Shown: positions 7,471-15,183 of the stretch, one piece after another
How positions within the stretch are numbered: position 1 is the stretch's first letter
How the letters are laid out: each line of letters opens with the position of its first letter
Assembly: GCF_009928415.1 (NCBI RefSeq)
Contig: NZ_JAABNN010000021.1
Coordinates: 20,508 to 84,507, forward strand
DNA: 64,000 nt
Reading direction: 5' to 3'
DNA from: Bacillus sp. USDA818B3_A
GTDB lineage: Bacteria > Bacillota > Bacilli > Bacillales > Cytobacillaceae
The notes under the pieces: generated by a model
What the model was told of the DNA's origin: nothing
Database searches by the model: none
The model's input: the letters and a program-made list of their open reading frames with translations, nothing else
Position numbers and translations under genes: made by a program

Positions 7471-9030
7471 ATGATTACAAATGAAAGAGTAAACCCAAAA
7501 TCAGGAAGTGATACACATTTAAGTCAGTTAGCTTCCGTAGGGCAAATTGCGGCAGGGATTGCTCATGAGGTGAGAAACCCCTTAACAGCGGTTAAAGGGT
7601 TTCTTCAATTGCTTGAGCAGGATGGAAGAAGGGAATATATTGATATTGCGCAGGCAGAATTAGATAATGCCCTAATAACGTTAAATAATTTATTACAGGT
7701 ATCAAAACCTGATTTAGAAGATGAGGGGTTTCAAAGTATCTATTTGGCTGTAGAACTAGAATCTATTCTCAATTTATTTCAAGACAAATTGTACAATATC
7801 GAAGTGTTTACGGAATTTAACTTTACAGATGTATCTATTTATGGAAAGAAAAATCAGTTTAAAAAGGCCCTCTTTAATCTTATAAAAAACGCAATTGAAT
7901 CCATGGAGGAGAATGGGACACTTACGATCAGCCACGATTTAAGGGAAGATGAAGTGGTTGTAAAAATAAAGGATACAGGAGTAGGGATTCCAGAAGACAA
8001 AATCCAAATTTTAGGGACGCCTTTTTTTACCACCAAGGAACAAGGAACAGGGATGGGGCTGACACAGGTATTTTCGGTCATTTATCAGCACGGCGGGAAT
8101 ATCACGGTTGACAGTAAAGAAAATCAAGGTACCATGTTTACGATCAAGATTCCCAAGCAGCAGCAGGTAAAACAAAGGGGAGTAAAAACTTTGAAATTAC
8201 ATTATGAGGAAAGATTGTCTATGAAGGATTTCTTTTTCGAAAACCGCCAGGCATTTGAAGCAAGATTGTTACATGAAGCCATTAATGTGAAAGATAAAAT
8301 AGATGAAATCCAAAGAGTAGGGAACATTAATCTGTTATCTAATGCACATAAACTCGTCTTGTTTATCGTAGAGGAACGGGAGCATGAATTAATTTCTTTT
8401 GCTAAACAAGAAGGAAAGGCATGGGCAAAATATTCGTTAACACTTGCTTTTAAGTTGGAATGGATTCAAGCCGTTAGAAGAACATTATGGGACTTTTTAT
8501 ATAATTATGACCTCCTAAGTAAAGCAGAAGTAGATCGAACAGCCTTCTATGGATTAGAAAAACAAATAAATGAGAGTATCGACCAGTTTCTAACATACTT
8601 TTTTATTAGTTATTCTAACTACAAAGACGAGTTGCTCGAAGCCCAAAGAAAAATGGTTGATGACCTCTCAGTTCCAATTATCCCTATCAATAGAGACATT
8701 TGCATCTTACCTTTAATTGGTACAATTGATTTATTAAGGCTTACGACCATTCAAGATAAGGTATTATCAGAAATTGAAACCCGTCAAATTCAATACTTAA
8801 TTATTGATCTATCTGGAGTTACCCCAACGGATTATGAAGCATCCAAACAATTTGTTAAGATTATCGAAGGTATTTCGATGATGGGCTGTAAAACGATATT
8901 AACAGGTTTACGAGCAGACATTGTCAAAAATATAATTAACCAAGGTATAGGTTTTAACCTGATGGCTGATTTCAAAGGTACTCTTCAGCAAGCCCTAAAT
9001 GATGTGATTTTTTCAAACACATTAAAGTAA
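7471..9030 (+). CDS. histidine kinase fused to an RsbR-like STAS protein
   Basis: Soluble 519-residue protein with no membrane segment or PAS domain. Residues about 15-230 form a kinase core: HisKA with the phospho-acceptor His32 in AGIAHEVRNPLTAV, N-box FKKALFNLIKNAIESM, G1 KDTGVGIPEDKI, F/G2 region PFFTTKEQGTGMGLTQV. Residues about 255-385 look like the helical N-terminal domain of RsbR-type co-antagonists, and about 400-515 form a STAS domain with LIIDLSGV and KTILTGLRADIV. RsbR proteins are scaffold parts of the stressosome that controls sigma-B. Joining a kinase to this module is unusual. Compared from memory with RsbRA, its two phosphorylated Thr positions appear here as Tyr455 and Asn487. 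A 76-aa helical protein gene follows after 57 bp. Confidence 0.85.
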   Translation: MITNERVNPKSGSDTHLSQLASVGQIAAGIAHEVRNPLTAVKGFLQLLEQDGRREYIDIAQAELDNALITLNNLLQVSKPDLEDEGFQSIYLAVELESILNLFQDKLYNIEVFTEFNFTDVSIYGKKNQFKKALFNLIKNAIESMEENGTLTISHDLREDEVVVKIKDTGVGIPEDKIQILGTPFFTTKEQGTGMGLTQVFSVIYQHGGNITVDSKENQGTMFTIKIPKQQQVKQRGVKTLKLHYEERLSMKDFFFENRQAFEARLLHEAINVKDKIDEIQRVGNINLLSNAHKLVLFIVEEREHELISFAKQEGKAWAKYSLTLAFKLEWIQAVRRTLWDFLYNYDLLSKAEVDRTAFYGLEKQINESIDQFLTYFFISYSNYKDELLEAQRKMVDDLSVPIIPINRDICILPLIGTIDLLRLTTIQDKVLSEIETRQIQYLIIDLSGVTPTDYEASKQFVKIIEGISMMGCKTILTGLRADIVKNIINQGIGFNLMADFKGTLQQALNDVIFSNTLK

Positions 9031-9087
9031 AAAACATAAATATAATTTGCTTAGAGAAGGATATAAGTAAAAGGAGGTCCTTCTCAG

Positions 9088-9318
9088 ATGGATTTAAATT
9101 TAGATAACAAAAAGGATAAAGATGAAAAGGAAAACCTTGCATCTACTCTTGAAAACTCAAAAGAAATAGAAGAAGATTTGATGCGGACTTATCTTATTAC
9201 AGCAGAGCGAATTCATGATAATGAAGAATTAAAAGAACGTCTCGAAAATTTTGCTGAGGGAAATGCAAAGCGGACTAAGCAGTTAATCGATGAGTTGAAT
9301 GATTTAAAAACTGAATAG
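9088..9318 (+). CDS. small charged helical protein, unknown function
   Basis: I do not recognise this 76-residue protein. It has a strong ribosome site (AAAGGAGG at 9070-9077) and good coding character. The first third is very rich in Lys, Asp, Glu and Asn and probably disordered; residues about 25-75 look like one or two amphipathic helices with many Glu, Leu and Arg. No Cys, signal peptide or membrane segment is present. It lies 57 bp behind the kinase-STAS gene on the same strand and before a shared terminator, so co-expression is likely, and an accessory role for that kinase is a guess only. Confidence 0.7.
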   Translation: MDLNLDNKKDKDEKENLASTLENSKEIEEDLMRTYLITAERIHDNEELKERLENFAEGNAKRTKQLIDELNDLKTE

Positions 9319-9329
9319 CGCAAAAAGAA

Positions 9330-9374
9330 AAGGTGAAAGATCTCTCAAAATACTTACGAGATCTTTCACCTTAT
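9330..9374. terminator. bidirectional terminator between convergent genes
   Basis: Perfect 15-bp stem (9330-9344 with 9358-9372) around a 13-nt loop, with an A-rich stretch on the left and a short AT-rich stretch on the right. It separates the 76-aa protein gene from the convergent peptide transporter gene. Confidence 0.75.
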
Positions 9375-9389
9375 TATAATCTAGGGATT

Positions 9390-10886
9390 TTATCTAATCC
9401 CTTTCATTAAGCTCTGAATTTTAGGTGACAGTGCTAATAGAATAATTCCAAGAACGATGGAAGCACCGCCAATGACACCGAAGTAGGTCATTTCAGTTTC
9501 AGGAGTATAGAACTTAACGAGTTGCGCATTTAATGCCTGGGCAGCGGCACTTGCTAAGAACCAGAGACTCATGGTTTGTGCTGAGAAAGCTGCCGGAGCT
9601 AATTTGGTAGTAGCTGATAAACCGACAGGTGATAAACATAATTCACCCAGTACTACAATTAAAATACTAAGAACCAGCCATAATGGATTTACTAAAGAAT
9701 CAGTTCCGCCGAAATAAGCAGGAATTAGAATGACCATAAATGACAAGCCGGCAAATAACAAACCAAGTGAGAATTTTTGCGGAATGGAAGGCTCGCGCTT
9801 TCCTAACTTTACCCAAATAGCAGCGAATACAGGTGCCAATACAATAATAAATAATGGATTTAGCGATTGGAACCATGCCGGGGAAATATCTATTCCTGCA
9901 AAGTGTAATTGTGTACGATTATCTGCATAGCTGGCAAGGATGGTTGATCCCTGTTCCTGAATTGCCCAGAACATAACTGCTGCAATGAACAATGGAATGT
10001 AGGCAATTACACGTGAGCGCTCGTCAGATGTAGTTTTAGGGCTTGTGTACATGCGAATAAAGTAAATAGCTGGAATTAAAATACCAAGAATACTAACAAT
10101 GTTAATGAACCCTTCAAAGGTTAACAATCCTTTTGGAATGGTAATAAAACAAATAATAGCGACAATAACAATCCCAATTACAAAATAGGTAGATACTTTT
10201 TTCTTCTCAGCTGATGTCAGCGGATTTGCTACCATTGTTCCAGCGAGACCAAGATTTTTCTTCTTAGTTAAAAGAAATAGAACTAATCCAAGGAACATAC
10301 CCACAGCTGCAATTCCAAAACCTAAATGAAAGCTGGTGTTCATGATTGTTTTGGATCCAACGATTAATGGTGAAAGGAACGCACCTGCGTTAATTCCCAT
10401 ATAGAAAATACTAAAACCAGCATCACGGCGGTTATCGTTTTCGGCATACATTTCACCAACAACAGTTGAAACATTCGGTTTTAATAATCCTGTTCCCAAA
10501 ACAATGAGAACCATGGAAACAAAGAAAAAAGCGATACTGCCTGGAATGGCAAGGGCAATATGTCCCAGCATAATAAGAATTCCACCGAAGAACACGGCCT
10601 TTGAGGTACCGAAGATACGGTCAGCCAACCAGCCGCCGATAATCCCTGACATATATACGAGAGAACCATATATAGACATAATCGATAGCGCCAAGGTTTG
10701 GTCCATACCTAGACCACCCTTAGTTACACTATAATACATATAGTAAACGAGAATAGCTCTCATTCCGTAATAAGAGAATCTCTCCCAGAATTCGGTGAAG
10801 AAAAGTGTGAATAACCCTTTAGGATGTCCAAAGAATCCTTTCTGAGGTACACTATCCACAATTTTCTGCCTATTTAGATTTGACAT
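9390..10886 (-). CDS. dtpT: POT-family proton-dependent di-/tripeptide transporter
   Basis: Membrane symporter (PTR2/POT, major facilitator superfamily) importing di- and tripeptides with protons. The family signature TEFWERFSYYGMRAILVYYM is near the N-terminus, with the ExxERFxYYG proton-coupling motif, and FSIFYMGINAGAFLSPLI gives the second POT signature. The 498-aa length and about 12-14 hydrophobic segments fit. The start ATG follows AAAAAGGAGGCTG with suitable spacing. It is transcribed alone on the minus strand, convergent with the preceding genes and divergent from the diguanylate cyclase gene. Together with the Dpp system at 13-19 kb it gives the cell two routes for peptide nitrogen. 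The symbol follows the family name and is not proven. Confidence 0.92.
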   Translation of the reverse strand: MSNLNRQKIVDSVPQKGFFGHPKGLFTLFFTEFWERFSYYGMRAILVYYMYYSVTKGGLGMDQTLALSIMSIYGSLVYMSGIIGGWLADRIFGTSKAVFFGGILIMLGHIALAIPGSIAFFFVSMVLIVLGTGLLKPNVSTVVGEMYAENDNRRDAGFSIFYMGINAGAFLSPLIVGSKTIMNTSFHLGFGIAAVGMFLGLVLFLLTKKKNLGLAGTMVANPLTSAEKKKVSTYFVIGIVIVAIICFITIPKGLLTFEGFINIVSILGILIPAIYFIRMYTSPKTTSDERSRVIAYIPLFIAAVMFWAIQEQGSTILASYADNRTQLHFAGIDISPAWFQSLNPLFIIVLAPVFAAIWVKLGKREPSIPQKFSLGLLFAGLSFMVILIPAYFGGTDSLVNPLWLVLSILIVVLGELCLSPVGLSATTKLAPAAFSAQTMSLWFLASAAAQALNAQLVKFYTPETEMTYFGVIGGASIVLGIILLALSPKIQSLMKGIR

Positions 10887-10962
10887 TGTACAGCCTCCTT
10901 TTTATTATTCTATAATACTTTTCTTATGTTTGAATTGTCAAAAACTATTTTTGGTAATAAAG

Positions 10963-10992
10963 TGAATTATCTATAAAAACCTTGATAATTCA
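10963..10992. repeat. perfect 9-bp inverted repeat in divergent intergenic region
   Basis: TGAATTATC at 10963-10971 and GATAATTCA at 10984-10992 are exact reverse complements with a 12-nt spacer. It lies 77 bp upstream of the peptide transporter start. No T-run follows on either strand, so an operator is more likely than a terminator. The rest of the 290-bp divergent gap (10887-11176) shows only AT-rich sequence with possible promoters. Confidence 0.55.
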
Positions 10993-11176
10993 ATGGATGA
11001 ATGTTTCCTGCTAGTTAAAAGAAAGTTTTTTTGAAATAATGGATTTTTTTAGAAAATAGAGACTATTCTTTCTAGTAGCTTCATAGAAACAATTTGACTT
11101 GAGTTTTGGTTATTATAAGAAACCCCAGGGTATTGTATAATTATTGTTAAATTATTTCTAAGTGGTGAAGGGTAGT

Positions 11177-12103
11177 ATGACAACAGACAATCTTGACTTT
11201 TTAAATAAAGATTTATTCTTTAAGTTATTCAACAATATGTCGGATTTGGTCTATTTGACGAAGGTAAGGGACGATAGTCAGTTTACCTACGTTCTTGCAA
11301 ATGAGCCGGCAAAAAAATTCTCAAGAATCACTTCAGAAGCATACGGCAAACCCGTTAGCGAAGTTCTTCCGCCAGAGGTTTATCAAGTGATCAAGGATAA
11401 GTACTTCCAAGTCCTCTCAACCAAAAAGCCGGTTAAATATGAAGATAAATTTATCCTAGCAACCCCTAGGGACCATAGTAACAATCATATCGTTTATTGG
11501 GAATCGACAGTGACGCCAGTTGTTAATCAAGAGGGTGAATGTACACATTTATTAGCAGTAGTCCGCGATGTAACGGAACGAAAAAAATACGAGAAGCAAT
11601 TAGAACACCTGGCACACCATGACAACTTAACAGGGCTTCCAAATAGGACCTACTTTTTTCAAAAGTTAAAGGAAGAAATGGAGTTATCCAAACAGACTCA
11701 TACATCGTTAGCTGTCTTTTATCTTGATGTTGATCATTTTAAAGAAATCAATGATACGCTGGGACATGATATTGGGGATGAGCTATTAAAGGAATTCACC
11801 AAACGGATTAAGACATGTATTCGCGAGGAGGACATGTTCGCTCGTTTAGGAGGGGACGAATTTGTCATTTTACTGACAGGCTTATCAGACGAAAACATCA
11901 TCGAAATTGCCAAGCGGATATTAACTTCCGTTAAGAGGACATGGACAGTAAATAATCATCGAATCAATATATCCACCAGCATTGGAATCGCATTCTATTC
12001 TCATTTAAACCACGACGAAAAATCCTTACTTAAACACGCGGACAATGCCCTCTACCAGGCAAAAAAGAACGGCAGAGGCAGCTTTTCACTTTACAAAAAC
12101 TAA
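11177..12103 (+). CDS. PAS-GGDEF diguanylate cyclase
   Basis: Predicted to make cyclic di-GMP from two GTP. Residues about 8-130 form a PAS sensor domain ending in the PAC-like VVRDVTERKKYEKQLE; residues about 140-305 form the GGDEF domain with HHDNLTGLPNRTYF, the intact active-site GGDEF in RLGGDEFVILL, and STSIGIAFY. An RxxD motif (REED) sits five residues before GGDEF, the position of the product-inhibition I-site. No membrane segment or EAL domain is present, so the protein is cytoplasmic and only a cyclase. The frame opens at GTG 11162, but ATG 11177 is better placed after GAAGGG. It appears monocistronic. Confidence 0.9.
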   Translation: MTTDNLDFLNKDLFFKLFNNMSDLVYLTKVRDDSQFTYVLANEPAKKFSRITSEAYGKPVSEVLPPEVYQVIKDKYFQVLSTKKPVKYEDKFILATPRDHSNNHIVYWESTVTPVVNQEGECTHLLAVVRDVTERKKYEKQLEHLAHHDNLTGLPNRTYFFQKLKEEMELSKQTHTSLAVFYLDVDHFKEINDTLGHDIGDELLKEFTKRIKTCIREEDMFARLGGDEFVILLTGLSDENIIEIAKRILTSVKRTWTVNNHRINISTSIGIAFYSHLNHDEKSLLKHADNALYQAKKNGRGSFSLYKN

Positions 12104-12105
12104 CC

Positions 12106-12167
12106 GGTGTCTGTACACCCCGAATGGACAATGTCTTTTTGCGGTGACAGGCACCAATTTTTTTATT
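12106..12167 (+). terminator. terminator-like hairpin of the GGTGCCTGACACC type
   Basis: GGTGTCTGTACACC (12106-12119) pairs with GGTGACAGGCACC (12143-12155), allowing one bulge and one G-T pair, and TTTTTTT follows. It is a degenerate relative of the perfect hairpin at 13005-13048. Confidence 0.6.
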
Positions 12168-12240
12168 TTCAAGTGATTTATAGTGATTGACTTTAACGTT
12201 GCGTGAAGGTGTATCGTTATATCAAGAGGAGGTAAAACGA

Positions 12241-13002
12241 ATGGAGTATACAGTGCAAAAGTTGGCCAGTTTGGCGGGGATTAGTACGAGAACTTTAAGA
12301 TATTATGATGAAATTGGGATTCTTAAGCCGGCAAGAATCAGTTCGTCAGGTTATCGTATTTATGGCCAGGCGGAGGTCGATCGGCTGCAGCAAATTTTAT
12401 TTTATAGGGAACTAGATGTCAGTTTAGAAAAAATTAAAGAAATAGTCTACGATCCATCCTTTGATGGTGCGGCCGCACTTAGAGAACATCGTGAAAAACT
12501 CCTTGAGAGAAAGAAACAATTAGATTTATTAATCGCTAATGTCGATAAAACCATTGCGTTAACGGAAGGGAGAATAAAGATGTCTGATAAAGAAAAGTTC
12601 GAAGGGTTTAAGAAAAAGATGATAGAAGAAAACGAGAAGAACTATGGTAAAGAAATTCGTCAAAAATATGGTAACGATCAAGTAGACCAATCTAATGCGA
12701 AGGTCATGAATATGACGCAGAAGCAGCATGATGAAGTCACTGCATTAGCTGAAAATATTACCGTAACTTTGGCAGAGGCGTTTAAAACTGGTGACCCTGC
12801 AGGAGAATTGGCTCAAAAGGCAGCTGAACTCCATAAACAATGGTTATGCTACTATTGGAATGAATACAGCAAGGAAGCTCATGCGGGTCTAGCCCAAATG
12901 TATGTAGACGATGAAAGATTCACAGCCTACTATGATAAAGAGCAGCCAGGCACAGCTAAATTTTTAAGAGATGCAATATATATTTACACAGGGAAAAAGT
13001 AA
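12241..13002 (+). CDS. mta: MerR-family regulator with TipAS effector domain (Mta-like)
   Basis: Transcription activator. Residues 1-70 are a MerR winged helix (MEYTVQKLASLAGISTRTLR, YYDEIGILKPARISSSGYRIY), followed by a coiled coil around residues 75-110 (dimerisation) and a TipAS-type all-helical ligand domain, about 115-253, ending DERFTAYYDKEQPGTAKFLRDAIYIYTG. B. subtilis Mta and Streptomyces TipAL share this layout; Mta activates multidrug exporter genes and TipAS binds thiopeptide antibiotics. AGGAGG just before ATG 12241 fixes the start, although the frame is open from 12187. No exporter gene is adjacent, so its target lies elsewhere or it acts only on itself. The gene stands between two related hairpins. 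Confidence 0.88.
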   Translation: MEYTVQKLASLAGISTRTLRYYDEIGILKPARISSSGYRIYGQAEVDRLQQILFYRELDVSLEKIKEIVYDPSFDGAAALREHREKLLERKKQLDLLIANVDKTIALTEGRIKMSDKEKFEGFKKKMIEENEKNYGKEIRQKYGNDQVDQSNAKVMNMTQKQHDEVTALAENITVTLAEAFKTGDPAGELAQKAAELHKQWLCYYWNEYSKEAHAGLAQMYVDDERFTAYYDKEQPGTAKFLRDAIYIYTGKK

Positions 13003-13004
13003 TT

Positions 13005-13048
13005 AAAGGTGCCTGACACCACCGAAGGTGGTGTCAGGCACCTTTTTT
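13005..13048 (+). terminator. terminator after the MerR gene, GGTGCCTGACACC repeat
   Basis: Perfect 19-bp stem (13005-13023 with 13027-13045), a GAA loop and a run of six T. The same core occurs in degenerate form before this gene at 12106-12155, suggesting a dispersed terminator-type repeat. Confidence 0.85.
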
Positions 13049-13165
13049 CATTTATATCACTTAAAAATGTAGAAAGTCGAAAGATTGTATGAATATTTGG
13101 TACTGAAAATCAATAGATTATAGAAGCTTTTTTGTTTCGCTAGTAGAAAAGAAAAGGCAGGTGTG

Positions 13166-14182
13166 ATGGTGGATAAAGGACCTATTCTTCGAATTAATGA
13201 ATTAAAGGTATCGTTTCAAACGGGTGGGAAATATGTCCCGGCTGTAGATGGAGTCAGTTTTGATTTAATAGAGGGCGAAATTCTCGGTATTGTTGGCGAA
13301 TCAGGGAGTGGAAAGAGTGTAACTTCCCTGGCTGCGATGGGGTTGGTGCCTTCTCCCCCTGGAAAAGTCGACAATGGCAACATTACCTTTGCAGGAAAGG
13401 ATCTAACAGCCAGTTCGGAAAAAGAGTGGAGAAAAATCCGCGGCAATCAAATATCGATGATTTTTCAAGAACCAATGACATCGTTAAATCCGTTGTTCAC
13501 GATTGGAAATCAATTGGATGAAGCCATTCGCTTACATACCAATCTGACAAAGAAGGAAATGAAAGTCAGGAGCATTGAATTACTGCGATTAGTTGGCATT
13601 CCTAGAGCAGATGAAATTCTAAAGGAGTACCCTCACCAATTATCAGGCGGGATGAGGCAGCGGGTTATGATTGCCATGGCCATGGCATGCAGTCCTAAGG
13701 TGCTGATTGCGGACGAGCCTACGACCGCTCTCGATGTGACGATACAGGCACAAATCCTTTCATTAATGAAGGATTTAAATAAAAAAACAAATACCTCCAT
13801 TATTCTCATTACTCATGATCTAGGTGTCGTTGCTGAAATCTGCCAACGAGTGATTGTCATGTATGCAGGGCAAATTGTAGAACAAGGGGATGTCAGGAAA
13901 ATCTTAAAGAATCCGCAGCATCCTTATACAAAAGGCCTGCTAAAGTCCGTTCCAGATATTAGAGGGAAGAAAGATCGACTATACAGTATACCTGGAACCG
14001 TTCCAGCTCCAGGAACAGTAAAACAGGGCTGCCGTTTTGCCGCAAGATGCCCTCACTTATTTGCTAAATGCCTAAAAGAAGCGCCTGAATTAGCTAATCT
14101 GCAAAAAGATGGACATGAAGTACGATGCTTCCTACATACATTGAAAGAGGGGAGTGATCAGCTTGACAAAAGTGCTACTTGA
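13166..14182 (+). CDS. dppD: dipeptide/oligopeptide ABC transporter ATPase (DppD type)
   Basis: One of two ATPases of a peptide importer. Seen: Walker A GESGSGKSVTS, Q-loop MIFQEPMTSLNPL, signature LSGGMRQRVMIAMAMA, Walker B VLIADEPTTALDVT, switch His ITHDLGVVAEIC, and the C-terminal oligopeptide/dipeptide extension with cysteines in GCRFAARCPHLFAKCLKE, which in DppD/OppD relatives can bind an iron-sulfur cluster. Start codons GTG 13163, ATG 13166 and GTG 13169 are all close; ATG is chosen after AAGGCAGG. The next gene begins inside the last 20 bp of this one, so translation is coupled. First gene of a D-F-A-B-C operon, the same order as B. subtilis appDFABC. Confidence 0.9.
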   Translation: MVDKGPILRINELKVSFQTGGKYVPAVDGVSFDLIEGEILGIVGESGSGKSVTSLAAMGLVPSPPGKVDNGNITFAGKDLTASSEKEWRKIRGNQISMIFQEPMTSLNPLFTIGNQLDEAIRLHTNLTKKEMKVRSIELLRLVGIPRADEILKEYPHQLSGGMRQRVMIAMAMACSPKVLIADEPTTALDVTIQAQILSLMKDLNKKTNTSIILITHDLGVVAEICQRVIVMYAGQIVEQGDVRKILKNPQHPYTKGLLKSVPDIRGKKDRLYSIPGTVPAPGTVKQGCRFAARCPHLFAKCLKEAPELANLQKDGHEVRCFLHTLKEGSDQLDKSAT

Positions 14183-15131
14183 GGTCAATGGTCTAAAAAA
14201 ATATTTCCCAATTACAGGCGGTTTATTTGGTAAGAAACAGGGGGAAGTCAGGGCAGTTGACGATGTTTCCTTTTTTGTAAAAAAAGGAGAGACTCTCGGC
14301 ATTGTTGGGGAGAGCGGCTGTGGGAAGTCTACTACAGGCAGGTTATTATTGCGCTTACTTGAAGCAAATGATGGAAAAATAATGTTTGAAGATAAAGAGA
14401 TTACCAGTATGTCAAAGTCGGAATTAAGAAGAGTGCGCAGGGACATTCAAATGGTCTTCCAGGACCCATATGCATCGTTAAACCCTAGACATTCCATTGA
14501 ACAAATCCTTGAAGAACCTTTAATTGTACATGGAATTGGGACAAGGGAGGAACGCCGCAGGCAGGTAAGAGAGATGCTCGAGGTAGTAGGCTTAAGCAGT
14601 TATCATGCCAAAAGATATCCACACCAATTTAGCGGCGGGCAGCGCCAGCGGATTGGGATTGCCAGGGCACTGATGACAAAACCGAAACTAATTATTGCAG
14701 ATGAACCGGTATCAGCCCTCGATGTTTCGATTCAGGCCCAAGTTCTTAATCTAATGAAAGATATCCAAAATGAGTTTAAGCTGACCTATATTTTTATCGC
14801 CCATGATTTGGGGGTGGTCCGGCATGTCAGCGACCGTGTGGGTGTGATGTATTTAGGCAGATTAATAGAGGTGGCAGACAGTGAGGAACTCTATGAGAAC
14901 CCGATGCACCCGTACACAAAAGCACTTTTATCGGCGGTTCCAATACCTGATCCAGATTTCCAAAAGCGAACGGTCTTAATAGAAGGGGAGCTGCCAAGCC
15001 CGGCTAATCCCCCAAAAGGTTGTGCTTTTCATACAAGATGCACCGAATGCATGGATATCTGCAAAACAACAAGACCAATAGAAAAAGAAAGTAATGGTCA
15101 TTTTGTTGCCTGTCACTTATATAACGAGTGA
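14163..15131 (+). CDS. dppF: dipeptide/oligopeptide ABC transporter ATPase (DppF type)
   Basis: Second ATPase of the importer. Walker A GESGCGKSTTGR, Q-loop MVFQDPYASLNPR, signature FSGGQRQRIGIARAL, Walker B LIIADEPVSALDVS, and FIAHDLGVVRHVSDRVGVMY are visible, followed by the family C-terminal extension with ANPPKGCAFHTRCTECMDIC. The frame opens at GTG 14154, but that codon lies within the AGAGGGGAG ribosome site; TTG 14163, 8 nt downstream and encoding MTKVLLEVNGLKKYFPI, is the usual start of DppF proteins. It overlaps dppD by 20 bp. Length of 322 aa is normal. Confidence 0.9.
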   Translation: MTKVLLEVNGLKKYFPITGGLFGKKQGEVRAVDDVSFFVKKGETLGIVGESGCGKSTTGRLLLRLLEANDGKIMFEDKEITSMSKSELRRVRRDIQMVFQDPYASLNPRHSIEQILEEPLIVHGIGTREERRRQVREMLEVVGLSSYHAKRYPHQFSGGQRQRIGIARALMTKPKLIIADEPVSALDVSIQAQVLNLMKDIQNEFKLTYIFIAHDLGVVRHVSDRVGVMYLGRLIEVADSEELYENPMHPYTKALLSAVPIPDPDFQKRTVLIEGELPSPANPPKGCAFHTRCTECMDICKTTRPIEKESNGHFVACHLYNE

Positions 15132-15183
15132 TTTGCAGCATTGATGTTAATAAATAAAAAATTTATTAGGGGGAAAGAAACTC

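Noticed and set aside
13070..13115. CodY-like box before dppD
   Set aside because: Only half of the palindrome (GAAAAT) is present; too many mismatches in the other half.
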